From Desulfotignum sp. (GTDB lineage Bacteria; Desulfobacterota; Desulfobacteria; Desulfobacterales; Desulfobacteraceae), in contig JAABSA010000026.1 in the NCBI GenBank assembly GCA_011390635.1, positions 1 to 53,487 of the forward strand: DNA of 53,487 nucleotides, given 5' to 3'. Positions 26,337-36,274 of the stretch are shown here, in pieces (the first letter of the stretch is position 1; each line of letters begins with the position of its first letter). A model generated the notes under the pieces. That model had not been told where the DNA came from and ran no database searches. It worked only from the letters and a program-made list of their open reading frames with translations. Position numbers and translations under genes: made by a program.

Positions 26337-28298
26337 ATGGCATTACCGAACAAACCTGTTGGAGAACTTAAGGTTGTAAGAGACCCAGAGGTTGATAAAC
26401 GAGATGTGGATATACTGATTATCGGCGGCGGTATGGCTGCCTGTGGAACTGCTTTTGAAATCAAAAAATGGGCGGATGAAGGCACCAAAATCCTTTTGTG
26501 TGACAAAGCCGCTTTGGAAAGATCAGGCGCTGTTGCCCAGGGTCTGTCTGCCATCAACACCTATATTGGTGAAAACAAAGTCGAAGACTATGTGCGCATG
26601 GTCAGAAACGACCTGATGGGCATCGTTCGTGAAGACCTGATCTATGACCTGGGACGTCACGTGGATGACTCTGTTCACCTGTTTGAAGAGTGGGGCCTGC
26701 CGGTATGGAAAAAAACCGATGACGGCAAAAACATGGACGGCAAAAAAGGGTTGAAGCTGGGAAGCCTCAAAGCTGGCGCCACACCGGTTCGTACCGGTAA
26801 ATGGCAGATCATGATCAACGGTGAATCCTACAAGAGAATCGTTGCCGAAGCCGGCAAAAAAGCCCTTGGTGAAGACAACATCATTGAAAGATGCTTTATC
26901 GTTGAACTCCTCAACGACAAGGAAGATCCCAACCGGGTTGCCGGTGCTGTGGGCTTCTCTGTACGCGAGAACAAAGTCTATATTATCAACGCCAAAACCA
27001 TGGTGGTTGCCTGTGGCGGCGCAGTAAACGTTTACCAGCCCCGTTCAGTTGGTGAAGGAAAAGGCCGCGCATGGTACCCGGTTTGGAATGCCGGCTCCAC
27101 CTACACCATGGCTCTGCGCGCCGGTGCCGAACTTTCCATGATGGAAAACCGGTTCACCCCGGCCCGTTTTAAGGATGGCTACGGCCCTGTGGGTGCCTGG
27201 TTCCTTCTGTTCAAAGCCCAGACCGTTAATGGTCTTGGTGAAAACTATGCTGCGTCTGATGAAGCCAAGGCTGAGCTGGAAAAGTATGCACCTTATGGAA
27301 CCGCTGCCGTTACCCCGACCTGTCTGAGAAACCATCTCATGATGAAAGAATACAAAGAAGGCCGCGGCCCCATTATCATGAAGACTGCTGATGCCCTGGC
27401 AAGACTGGGTGAAACCATGAGCAAAAAAGAGCTCAAACACCTGGAATCAGAAGCATGGGAAGATTTCCTTGACATGTCTGTCGGCCAGGCTGGACTGTGG
27501 TGTGCCACCAACACCGAACCTGAGAAAAAAGACTCTGAAGTCATGCCCACCGAACCGTACCTGCTGGGTTCCCACTCCGGCTGCTGCGGTATCTGGTGCT
27601 CCGGCCCCGATGAAGACTGGGTTCCGGCTGACTACAAATGGGGCTACAACAGAATGACCACTGTCCGCGGTTTGTTCACAGCCGGTGACGGTGTTGGCTG
27701 CTCCGGTCATAAGTTCTCTTCGGGTTCCCATGCCGAAGGCCGTATCGTTGCCAAATCCATGGTCCAGTATCTGAAAGCCGAAGGCGACAAGGTGACCGGA
27801 TTCAAGGAAACCGACGAGGAACTGGTTGACATGGTTTACAAACCGGTGAGAAATTACCTTGACCATTGTCAGTATACCACTGCCCAGGACATCAACCCCA
27901 ACTACTGCAAACCTGCCGGCATGGCCCTTCGCCTGATGAAAATGACCAACGAGTACGGCGGCGGTACAGGTACCTATTACATGACCTCCGGTAAAAACCT
28001 GGAAGTCCTCATGGATCTGTTTGAAATGTTCCGCGAAGACCTGGATAAAATTGCGGCAGGTGACCTGCATGAACTGCTGAGAGCATGGGAAATCACCCAC
28101 CGTCTCTACACAGTTCAGGCCCATACCCGTCATATCCAGTTCCGTGAAGAATCAAGATATCCCGGGTTTTATTACAGAGGTGACTTCATGGGCCAGAATG
28201 ATGATGAATGGTTCTGCTTTACCAATTCTTCATACAACAAAGAAACCAACGAATGGACCCTTAAAAAAGTTCCGTATGTTAAGATTATTGCCGACTAG
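26337..28298 (+). CDS. aprA: adenylylsulfate reductase alpha subunit
   Basis: A 653-residue flavoprotein of normal AprA length, with GGAGG before ATG. The FAD-binding motif is IIGGGMAACG at about 28-37, with DKAALERSGAVAQG following. The active-site region has conserved RFTPARFKDGYGPVG and the C-terminal HTRHIQFREESRYPG. FAD forms a sulfite adduct during APS reduction. Electrons come from QmoABC through AprB. A strong terminator follows at 28343-28377. Confidence 0.99.
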   Translation: MALPNKPVGELKVVRDPEVDKRDVDILIIGGGMAACGTAFEIKKWADEGTKILLCDKAALERSGAVAQGLSAINTYIGENKVEDYVRMVRNDLMGIVREDLIYDLGRHVDDSVHLFEEWGLPVWKKTDDGKNMDGKKGLKLGSLKAGATPVRTGKWQIMINGESYKRIVAEAGKKALGEDNIIERCFIVELLNDKEDPNRVAGAVGFSVRENKVYIINAKTMVVACGGAVNVYQPRSVGEGKGRAWYPVWNAGSTYTMALRAGAELSMMENRFTPARFKDGYGPVGAWFLLFKAQTVNGLGENYAASDEAKAELEKYAPYGTAAVTPTCLRNHLMMKEYKEGRGPIIMKTADALARLGETMSKKELKHLESEAWEDFLDMSVGQAGLWCATNTEPEKKDSEVMPTEPYLLGSHSGCCGIWCSGPDEDWVPADYKWGYNRMTTVRGLFTAGDGVGCSGHKFSSGSHAEGRIVAKSMVQYLKAEGDKVTGFKETDEELVDMVYKPVRNYLDHCQYTTAQDINPNYCKPAGMALRLMKMTNEYGGGTGTYYMTSGKNLEVLMDLFEMFREDLDKIAAGDLHELLRAWEITHRLYTVQAHTRHIQFREESRYPGFYYRGDFMGQNDDEWFCFTNSSYNKETNEWTLKKVPYVKIIAD

Positions 28299-28342
28299 TG
28301 CAACATCTAATCTGACACGTACGTGACTTTGTACATTGACCT

Positions 28343-28377
28343 CCAGGTGCCGGCAATCCGGTGCCTGGGGGTTTTTT
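28343..28377 (+). terminator. intrinsic terminator after aprBA
   Basis: Arms 28343-28353 and 28358-28368 make an 11-bp stem (two G-U pairs) with loop CAAT, followed by GGG and six T residues (28372-28377). It lies 45 nt after the aprA stop and should separate aprBA from qmoABC transcription. Confidence 0.9.
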
Positions 28378-28585
28378 CAAATTCCAGGGCTTGTTTTTTT
28401 GCATAACCCTTTTCCTGTCTCCTTTTTTGACCGCCTGCAAACGCAAAAGAAGAATCAACTGATTTGCCGGTGATCAAAACAGGAGAGAGGATAACAAAAA
28501 TCCAAACCCTGATGAAATGTTACAACCTGGCATCAGCCATGAAAAAAAAACAATTGAATACAACTCAAATGCACGGAGGGACAGC

Positions 28586-29860
28586 ATGACAACAGATAAT
28601 TCAGCCCCGGTCAGTGGAAGCATTATGGTGGTTGGTGGGGGAATCAGCGGCCTGACAACCGCCCTGGAAGCTGCCGAAATCGGGTATGAAGTCTTCCTCA
28701 TTGAAAAGGAAGCATCCCTTGGTGGAAGAGTGTCCCAGCTGAAACACTACTTCCCGAAACTCTGTCCGCCCACCTGCGGACTTGAAATCAACTACAGGCG
28801 GATTAAAGACAACAAGAATATCAAGGTGTTCACCATGTCCGAAGTGGGCCATGTGGACGGCACCCCCGGGGACTATACCGTCACCGTAAAAACCGCTCCC
28901 AGGTATGTCAATGAAAACTGCACAGCCTGTGGTGAATGCGCCAAAGTCTGTGAGACCGAAATTTCCAATGAATTCAACTTTGGGATGGACCGGAGAAAAG
29001 CAGCGTACCTGCCCCACAACATGGCCTTTCCCATGCGCTATGTCATGGATCCGTCCATGGGTACCGATGACAGAGATAAAGTAAAAGAGGCCTGTAAATA
29101 TGATGCTGTTGACTTTGACATGGAAGAAAAAACCTTTGATCTGAAAGTGGGTGCTGTCGTGTGGAATACCGGCTGGCAGCCCTATGACGCAACCCGGATC
29201 GACAACCTTGGATTCGGCCGGTATCAGAACGTCATCACCAACATGATGCTGGAAAGAATGGCATCCTTTAATGGCCCCACCCAGGGCAAAATCCTGCGGC
29301 CGTCCGATGACAAGGCCCCGGAAACCATTGCCTTTGCCCAGTGTGCAGGATCCCGGGATGAAAACCATTTGCCCTATTGTTCTTATATCTGCTGTATGGC
29401 ATCTTTGAAACATGCTACCTACCTGCGCGAACAATACCCTGATGCCAAAATTTATATCTACTATATTGATCTGAGAACCCCGGGTCTGAAGTATGAAAAA
29501 TTCTATGCAAAACTCAAGGAAGATGAAAACATATTCTTTGTAAAAGGAAAAGTGGCCGAGGTCACAGAAGATGCGGCTTCCGGTAACATCAACCTGGTGG
29601 CTGAAGATACCATCACCGGTGACAAAGTCAGGCAGACAGTGGACATGCTGGTTTTGGCCACCGGTATGCAGCCCACTGCAGCCATTGACAAGCCTGCAGC
29701 AGACCTGACCTATGACGCGGAAGGGTTTATCATCAATGACTTTTCAAAAGGCGGCATGTTTGCAGCAGGATGCGCCAACAAGCCGGCCGATGTTGTTACA
29801 TCTAACCAGAATGCTACCGGCATGGCCCTCAAAGCCATTCAGACCCTTGTAAGGAGGTAA
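28586..29860 (+). CDS. qmoA: quinone-interacting membrane-bound oxidoreductase subunit A
   Basis: A 424-residue HdrA-like flavoprotein from ATG 28586 (SD GGAGGG); an in-frame ATG at 28517 lacks support. FAD motif VVGGGISGL near residue 15, then the redox-centre segment with FPKLCPPTCGLE, and a CTACGECAKVC iron-sulfur motif at about 110. The C-terminal half has the second nucleotide region (LATGMQP). QmoABC carries electrons between menaquinone and APS reductase. Its SD-to-qmoB spacing suggests tight coupling. Confidence 0.97.
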   Translation: MTTDNSAPVSGSIMVVGGGISGLTTALEAAEIGYEVFLIEKEASLGGRVSQLKHYFPKLCPPTCGLEINYRRIKDNKNIKVFTMSEVGHVDGTPGDYTVTVKTAPRYVNENCTACGECAKVCETEISNEFNFGMDRRKAAYLPHNMAFPMRYVMDPSMGTDDRDKVKEACKYDAVDFDMEEKTFDLKVGAVVWNTGWQPYDATRIDNLGFGRYQNVITNMMLERMASFNGPTQGKILRPSDDKAPETIAFAQCAGSRDENHLPYCSYICCMASLKHATYLREQYPDAKIYIYYIDLRTPGLKYEKFYAKLKEDENIFFVKGKVAEVTEDAASGNINLVAEDTITGDKVRQTVDMLVLATGMQPTAAIDKPAADLTYDAEGFIINDFSKGGMFAAGCANKPADVVTSNQNATGMALKAIQTLVRR

Positions 29861-29868
29861 TGTAAACC

Positions 29869-32205
29869 ATGGATAAGAAATACGGCGTATATATCTGCAC
29901 AGGCTGCGGAATCGGAGATACCCTTGACATGGAAGATCTGGTGGGTGTTCCTGAAGAAGAGGGCGTAAACTGCACCACCCATCCTTTCTTATGTTCCAAA
30001 GAGGGTGTGGCACTCATCCAAAAAGATGTGGACGAGGAAAAGGTCAATGCCATGGTTATCGGCGCATGCTCCCGCCGGGTCAACTTTGATGTTTTCCGAT
30101 TCGACAATTGCATTGTTGAACGTGTGAATCTGCGGGAAGGCGTGGTATGGCCACACTCCCGGGAGACCTATCCTGCCTTGACCGAAGAACAAAAAGAGGA
30201 TGAAGAACATTTTGACCGGATACAGATGAAAGCCCAGGACTACATCAAAATGGGCATGATCCGAGTGGAGAAAGTCAAACTGCCGGCACCTTATAAAACA
30301 GAATCATTTTCCAAAAAAATCCTGGTGCTGGGCGGCGGTGTCACCGGCATGGCAGCGGCATTGGATGCCGCCAAAACCGGGTATGATGTAACAATAGTTG
30401 AAAAAACAGCAGCTCTGGGGGGATATGCTGCTAAACTGCGAAACCAGATGCCTGTATCAGCACCTTTTGAGACGCTGCAAACGCCGGTTGCGGACAGCAT
30501 GATTCAGGAAATACAGGGCTATCCCAATATTGATGTGAGAACCAGCTGCGAAGTGGCCCGTATTGCCGGCCAGCCCGGCGAGTTCACCGTAACTTTCAAA
30601 AAGCCCGGCGAAAGAATCCCGTTTGATGTACCGTTCCCGCTGCCCGAAGAAATGCTGGTGGATGAAAACGGCAAGGAACTGGATCCGGAAGCTGCCCATG
30701 CCAAATTTCTGGAATACAATGAAGGCCGGAAGGATATTCTCAATCTTGATCCGGAAGGCGAGCTTTACGGGGCTGTGATTCTGGCGGCCGGATGGCGCCC
30801 GGCTGACATGTCCAAAGAAAATTATGACCATCTGGGGCTTGATCTGCCAGATGTGGTTACCAACCACGAATTCGAAATGATTGCGGCCAAAGGCAAAATT
30901 GTCAGGCCTTCCGACGGCAAAGAAGCCAAAAACGTGGTGTTTATTCAGTCTCCGGGTAAAGATGACGATGACGCAGACTTTGGATATGCCGGTTCCGTCA
31001 CCTCCCAGGTGGCTTTGAAACAGGCCAGGTACGTCACTGAAGATTATGCCGACGGCAAAGCCTATGTGATTTACCAGCACATGCGGACCCCCGGGCTGCA
31101 GGAATATTTTTATAAAAGCATGCAGCAGGAAGATGGGGTTTTCATGACCAAGGGGGCTGTAACAGGTGTGGAAAGCCAGGGTGATGGTCTGGCGGTGACG
31201 GCCGTTAACACCCTTTTGGGAGAAAATCTGGCGCTGAAGGCTGATATGGTTGTTCTGGCCGGCGGTATGGTGCCTGCAACCAAGGATGATCCTGTGGTCA
31301 ACCTGGCCTATCGGCAGGGTCCCGGGTTCAGGGACAATGATATTTTCGGCCAGTATGCCGACTCCAACTATATCTGTTTTCCTTATGAAACCCAGAGAAC
31401 TGGAATTTATGCAGCCGGTGCTATCCGCCGGGCCATGACCATTGAAGAGTCTATTGAAGATGCTGCCGGTGCCGCCCTCAAGGCCATCCAGTGTATTGAA
31501 AGTGCCAACCGGGGCATGTCTGTCCACCCAAGATCCGGAGACATGACCTTTCCGGAATTTTTCTTTCAAAGATGCACCCAGTGTAAACGATGCACCGTGG
31601 AGTGTCCTTTTGGTGCCCTGGATGATGACGCAAAGGGGACCCCGAAAGTGAATCCCACGCGGTGCAGACGTTGCGGCACCTGTATGGGTGCCTGCCCGGA
31701 AAGAATCATTTCCTTTGCCGACTACACCATCGACTCCATCGGTTCCCAGGTAAAGGCTATTGGTGTACCATCGGAAGATGATTTTGATGAACCACCCCTT
31801 CGTTTCCTTGCTTTGATCTGTGAAAATGACGCGTTTCCGGCCCTGGACATGGTGGGCCTGAACCGCATTGACTATTCCCCTGATGTCCGGTTCATTCCGG
31901 TACGGTGTCTTGGATCTGTGAACACCATCTGGATCAAGGATGCCCTGGCCCAGGGCATGGACGGTGTTATCCTTATCGGCTGCAAACATGGTGATGATTA
32001 CCAGTGCCATTTTGTCAAAGGATCTGAACTGGCTGAAGTCCGGGTGAAAAAAATAGGAGATGCTCTTGCCAGCCTTGCTCTGGAAGAAGAACGCGTCGCC
32101 TTTGTGGAAGTTGCCATTGATGAGTATGATAAGCTACCCAAGATTATCAATGACTTTGTTGAAGAGGTCGATGCCCTGGGTCCCAATCCGTTCAAGGGAT
32201 TCTAA
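29869..32205 (+). CDS. qmoB: quinone-interacting membrane-bound oxidoreductase subunit B
   Basis: A 778-residue HdrA/MvhD-like subunit. N-terminal IC9TGC12G and FLCSKEG segments, FAD motif VLGGGVTGMAAA near 150, two [4Fe-4S] motifs (C569/C572/C575/C579 and C599/C602/C605/C609), then a C-terminal MvhD-like region (about 640-760, with IPVRCLGSVNTIW and LIGCKHGDDYQCHF). An AGGAGG SD lies inside the end of qmoA. Soluble partner of QmoA that contacts AprBA; electron confurcation has been proposed for such complexes. Confidence 0.97.
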   Translation: MDKKYGVYICTGCGIGDTLDMEDLVGVPEEEGVNCTTHPFLCSKEGVALIQKDVDEEKVNAMVIGACSRRVNFDVFRFDNCIVERVNLREGVVWPHSRETYPALTEEQKEDEEHFDRIQMKAQDYIKMGMIRVEKVKLPAPYKTESFSKKILVLGGGVTGMAAALDAAKTGYDVTIVEKTAALGGYAAKLRNQMPVSAPFETLQTPVADSMIQEIQGYPNIDVRTSCEVARIAGQPGEFTVTFKKPGERIPFDVPFPLPEEMLVDENGKELDPEAAHAKFLEYNEGRKDILNLDPEGELYGAVILAAGWRPADMSKENYDHLGLDLPDVVTNHEFEMIAAKGKIVRPSDGKEAKNVVFIQSPGKDDDDADFGYAGSVTSQVALKQARYVTEDYADGKAYVIYQHMRTPGLQEYFYKSMQQEDGVFMTKGAVTGVESQGDGLAVTAVNTLLGENLALKADMVVLAGGMVPATKDDPVVNLAYRQGPGFRDNDIFGQYADSNYICFPYETQRTGIYAAGAIRRAMTIEESIEDAAGAALKAIQCIESANRGMSVHPRSGDMTFPEFFFQRCTQCKRCTVECPFGALDDDAKGTPKVNPTRCRRCGTCMGACPERIISFADYTIDSIGSQVKAIGVPSEDDFDEPPLRFLALICENDAFPALDMVGLNRIDYSPDVRFIPVRCLGSVNTIWIKDALAQGMDGVILIGCKHGDDYQCHFVKGSELAEVRVKKIGDALASLALEEERVAFVEVAIDEYDKLPKIINDFVEEVDALGPNPFKGF

Positions 32206-32241
32206 TGTCAGCATACCAAATATATACGGAGGTATTTTAAT

Positions 32242-33426
32242 ATGACTGAAACATATCTTGCCCAGCCGGACCTGGAATTCATAGCCCGGGTACGTGGCCT
32301 TGGTGGAGACACCCTGAAAAAATGTTACCAGTGCGCCACCTGTTCCGTGGCCTGTCCCATTGCACCGGAAAACAGCCCATTTCCCAGAAAGGAAATGATT
32401 GCCGCTTCCTGGGGGCTCAAGGACCGGCTGATCAAAAGTGCAGACATCTGGCTGTGCCACAATTGCGGGGACTGTACTGATCTGTGCCCCAGAGGTGCTG
32501 CACCCGGCGATGTTCTGGCGGCAGTCCGGTCGGCTGCCATCACTGAATATGCCCAGCCCAAGGCTCTGGCCAAAGCAGTGAATGATCCCAAAAAACTGCC
32601 CTGGCTGCTGGGAATCCCGGCCATCTGGATTGCCATTCTGGCATATATCACCATGGCACATGAAGATGTGATGACCAAACTCTTTAATGTTTTCGGCATT
32701 GCCTGGTCCCATGCCCATGACGGTGCAGAGCATGTTATTGCCCAGGCGGATTTCTTTTCCACCTGGTTTGTGGATCTGACTTTTGTGCCTTTGGCCGGAG
32801 CCGTAGTCATTATATTCGCGCTCACCCTGAAACGCTTTTTGACTGATATCCATGAAAATGCGGTTATGGAAGGAAAAACCGATAAGAAAAATTTGGATTA
32901 TAAAGCACTTTTACAAGCCATGGGCCGGGTGATTCCCAGGATACTAAAACATGAAAAATTCAATGAATGTGAAACAAACAAGGAGAGGGCCACTCCCCAT
33001 ATGATGGTGTTGTTTTCCTTCATCGGCCTGGCCATTGTCACGGGCATTTTCTTTATCGTTCTGTATGTATTCCAGACTCCGGGTCCCTATTCCCAGCTTA
33101 ACCCGGTGAAATGGCTTGCCAATATTGCCGGTGTCGCCCTTGTCATTGGCGCTGGTCTCATGATCAAATCCCGCCTGGACGACAAAGAGCAGGTTACCAC
33201 CTATAAAGACTGGTATATATTAGGCATAGTCTTTTCCGTGGGTCTCACCGGTATGCTTACGGAAATGGCACGACTGGCACATCTGGAGTGGACTTCCTAT
33301 GGCTTCTACTACCTGCACCTGATTGCTATCTTTAATTTGTTTGCTTTTCTGCCGTATTCCAAAATGGCCCACCTTGTTTATAGAACCACGGCCATGGCCT
33401 ACGCAGAATACGCCAACCGAAAATAA
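32242..33426 (+). CDS. qmoC: quinone-interacting membrane-bound oxidoreductase subunit C
   Basis: A 394-residue fusion of an HdrC-like ferredoxin part and an HdrE-like membrane part. Two CxxCxxCxxxCP motifs: C28-C31-C34-C38 and CHNCGDCTDLCP at about 72. At least five hydrophobic helices follow from about residue 130 (LLGIPAIWIAILAYI, VPLAGAVVIIFALTL, MMVLFSFIGLAIVTGIFF, IAGVALVIGAGLMI, YYLHLIAIFNLFAFL), with histidines that could bind heme b. It anchors the complex and reacts with menaquinone. No qmoD follows before the terminator. Confidence 0.97.
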   Translation: MTETYLAQPDLEFIARVRGLGGDTLKKCYQCATCSVACPIAPENSPFPRKEMIAASWGLKDRLIKSADIWLCHNCGDCTDLCPRGAAPGDVLAAVRSAAITEYAQPKALAKAVNDPKKLPWLLGIPAIWIAILAYITMAHEDVMTKLFNVFGIAWSHAHDGAEHVIAQADFFSTWFVDLTFVPLAGAVVIIFALTLKRFLTDIHENAVMEGKTDKKNLDYKALLQAMGRVIPRILKHEKFNECETNKERATPHMMVLFSFIGLAIVTGIFFIVLYVFQTPGPYSQLNPVKWLANIAGVALVIGAGLMIKSRLDDKEQVTTYKDWYILGIVFSVGLTGMLTEMARLAHLEWTSYGFYYLHLIAIFNLFAFLPYSKMAHLVYRTTAMAYAEYANRK

Positions 33427-33448
33427 CCCGGATACAGTTGTGTAGTAA

Positions 33449-34639
<1,191 letters not shown>

Positions 34640-34663
34640 AAAACTTTTGGTTTCACATATGGG

Positions 34664-34698
34664 AAAGGGGGTTTTGGTTGTTACCAAAACCCCCTTTT
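34664..34698 (+). terminator. intrinsic terminator after leuB
   Basis: A perfect 15-bp stem (34664-34678 and 34683-34697) with a 4-nt loop ends in TTTT. It lies between leuB and the opposite-strand tRNA-Asp, 7 nt from its 3' end, so it could also end the tRNA transcript from the other side. Confidence 0.88.
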
Positions 34699-34705
34699 CG
34701 TATTG

Positions 34706-34782
34706 TGGCGGGAGTGACGAGACTCGAACTCGCGGCCTCTTGCGTGACAGGCAAGCGTTCTAACCAACTGAACTACACCCCC
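34706..34782 (-). tRNA. tRNA-Asp (anticodon GTC)
   Basis: A 77-nt cloverleaf with encoded CCA. The acceptor GGGGGTG pairs with CACTCCC; the D-loop has TTCAGTTGGTTAGA; the anticodon stem CTTGC/GCAAG holds CTGTCAC, giving GTC; the T-arm has GTTCGAGTC. It is 18 nt downstream of tRNA-Val on the same strand, and both probably share one promoter. Confidence 0.97.
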
Positions 34783-34800
34783 GGTTGTCACCTGTTTTTG

Positions 34801-34876
34801 TGGTGGGCGATGCAGGGCTTGAACCTGCGACTTCAACCTTGTAAGGGTTGCACTCTCCCAACTGAGTTAATCGCCC
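34801..34876 (-). tRNA. tRNA-Val (anticodon TAC)
   Basis: A 76-nt cloverleaf with encoded CCA. The acceptor GGGCGAT pairs with ATCGCCC; the anticodon stem CAACC/GGTTG holds CTTACAA, giving TAC (decodes GTA and other Val codons by wobble); the T-arm has GTTCAAGCC. First gene of a two-tRNA unit with tRNA-Asp. Confidence 0.97.
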
Positions 34877-34890
34877 GAAAAACAAAAGCA

Positions 34891-34919
34891 CTTATATCAA
34901 CATACCAAATTTGTGTCAA
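34891..34919 (-). promoter_or_regulatory. promoter of the tRNA-Val/tRNA-Asp unit
   Basis: On the minus strand TTGACA (34919-34914) and TATAAG (34896-34891) are 17 nt apart. The predicted start lies about 8 nt before the tRNA-Val 5' end. This is one of the best promoter matches in the window. Confidence 0.88.
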
Positions 34920-35178
34920 GCATATTTTACGCAAATTCATTTTTTTTTGAATAATATTAGATTATGCCCGGATTATTGTGTCGGTGCCTTGCAAGACAGA
35001 TTTTTCCATGATATATAATTACAAATGCAACAAGTTATGTGAATAATTGTATCCCATAAAATGTGATGTCGGGCATTTTCTTCTTTTGCTTTGTGATGAT
35101 CGGTCACAAGATAATTGAAACGTTCTTTACCCGTTCTCATCATCAGCAACACACGTATGATCAAGGAGTCTCGTAGCT
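34920..35178. other. non-coding stretch before the rho-like gene
   Basis: An AT-rich stretch between the divergent tRNA promoter and the rho-like gene. I see no reliable gene, repeat or strong promoter. An in-frame TGA 21 nt before the rho-like ATG rules out a hidden N-terminal extension. An AAGGAG lies 10 nt before that ATG. Confidence 0.5.
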
Positions 35179-36252
35179 ATGGAACCTGTGGCAGGATACC
35201 TGGAAATAATGGACAAAGGATTTGGATTTCTGCGGGAAATAGAGGAAAACTTCCAACCCCGCCCTGAAAATCCTTATGTACCCAACAGCCTGATCCGTAA
35301 ATTAAATCTGCGGGAAGGCAGTTTTATTGAAGGCTTTGGAGAAAAAAAGGACCCCAGAAATCTAAATCTGGCCTTGATCAGGGTCGAAAGAATCAATGGA
35401 CTTCCCTTTGACGAATTTGTAAAGATACCCATGCTCCAGGACCAGGTAAGTATCAATCCCTATCAGCGGTATGTTTTAACCCAGAATGATGAGGATGTGG
35501 TTGGAAAGGCCCTGGATATTATTGTTCCCATAGGCATGGGACAGCGGGGATTGATTATTGCACCACCCAAATCGGGAAAAACATTTATCTTACGTCACAT
35601 GGCCAACTCAGTGGTTACCAACCATCCCGACGCCACAGTGTTTATACTGCTGGTGGATGAACGACCGGAAGAGGTTACCGATTTTCAACGGGGACTGGTG
35701 GATGCACACGTGCTCTATTCTTCCGCTGACCAGCAGATCGGTCAGCACATGAGAATGACCCGGCTGGCCATGCATACAGCCATCAGGTGCGCTGAAATCG
35801 GCCAGGATGCGGTGGTGTTTATCGACTCTCTTACCCGTATGACCCGGGCATTTAATGCAGATACCGACAGCTTCGGCAAAACCCTGTCAGGAGGTCTCGG
35901 GGCCAATGCCATGGAATTTCCCAGAAAAATATTCGGTGCGGCCAGAAAGCTTGAAAACGGTGGTTCGCTGACCATTATCGCCACCATCCTTGTGGATACA
36001 GGCAGCCGCATGGATGATGTAATATTTCAAGAATTCAAGGGAACCGGCAACATGGATCTGTTTTTATCCCAGCAATGTGCCGAACAAAGGATCTGGCCGG
36101 CCATCAACATCAACCAAAGCGGCACCAGAAAAGAAGATTTGCTCATGGACCAGGAATCCTATGAAAAAGTGGTTGACATACGCAGAAAAGTCGCCGCCAA
36201 AGACGAAATATCCGCCATGGTAGAATTTCTTTCACTGCTGGAAGATGTTTAG
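35179..36252 (+). CDS. rho: short Rho-like transcription termination factor lacking the N-terminal helical domain
   Basis: A 357-residue protein, about 60 shorter than E. coli Rho (419). It begins directly at the RNA-binding OB fold (GYLEIMDKGFGFLR), so the N-terminal helix bundle is absent, and the C terminus also ends about 20 residues early. The motor is intact: Walker A APPKSGKT (128-135), DERPEEVT (160-167), Q-loop lysine K234 in FGKTLSGG, R-loop EFKGTGNM, arginine finger R317 in SGTRKE. The stretch normally reading STFDEPASRHVQVAE is strongly changed (SSADQQIGQHMRMTR). It could be the sole Rho or a divergent paralogue. It is convergent with lon. Confidence 0.9.
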   Translation: MEPVAGYLEIMDKGFGFLREIEENFQPRPENPYVPNSLIRKLNLREGSFIEGFGEKKDPRNLNLALIRVERINGLPFDEFVKIPMLQDQVSINPYQRYVLTQNDEDVVGKALDIIVPIGMGQRGLIIAPPKSGKTFILRHMANSVVTNHPDATVFILLVDERPEEVTDFQRGLVDAHVLYSSADQQIGQHMRMTRLAMHTAIRCAEIGQDAVVFIDSLTRMTRAFNADTDSFGKTLSGGLGANAMEFPRKIFGAARKLENGGSLTIIATILVDTGSRMDDVIFQEFKGTGNMDLFLSQQCAEQRIWPAININQSGTRKEDLLMDQESYEKVVDIRRKVAAKDEISAMVEFLSLLEDV

Positions 36253-36274
36253 ACCGAAGGTTACTATCCCTGGT

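Noticed and set aside
30457-32010. Open frame of over 500 codons opposite qmoB
   Set aside because: It is antisense to a clear qmoB with conserved Fe-S motifs; the composition is typical of a shadow frame.
34678-34950. Plus-strand frame with TRLELAAS-like and LNLRLQPC-like peptides
   Set aside because: It is the antisense translation of tRNA-Asp and tRNA-Val.
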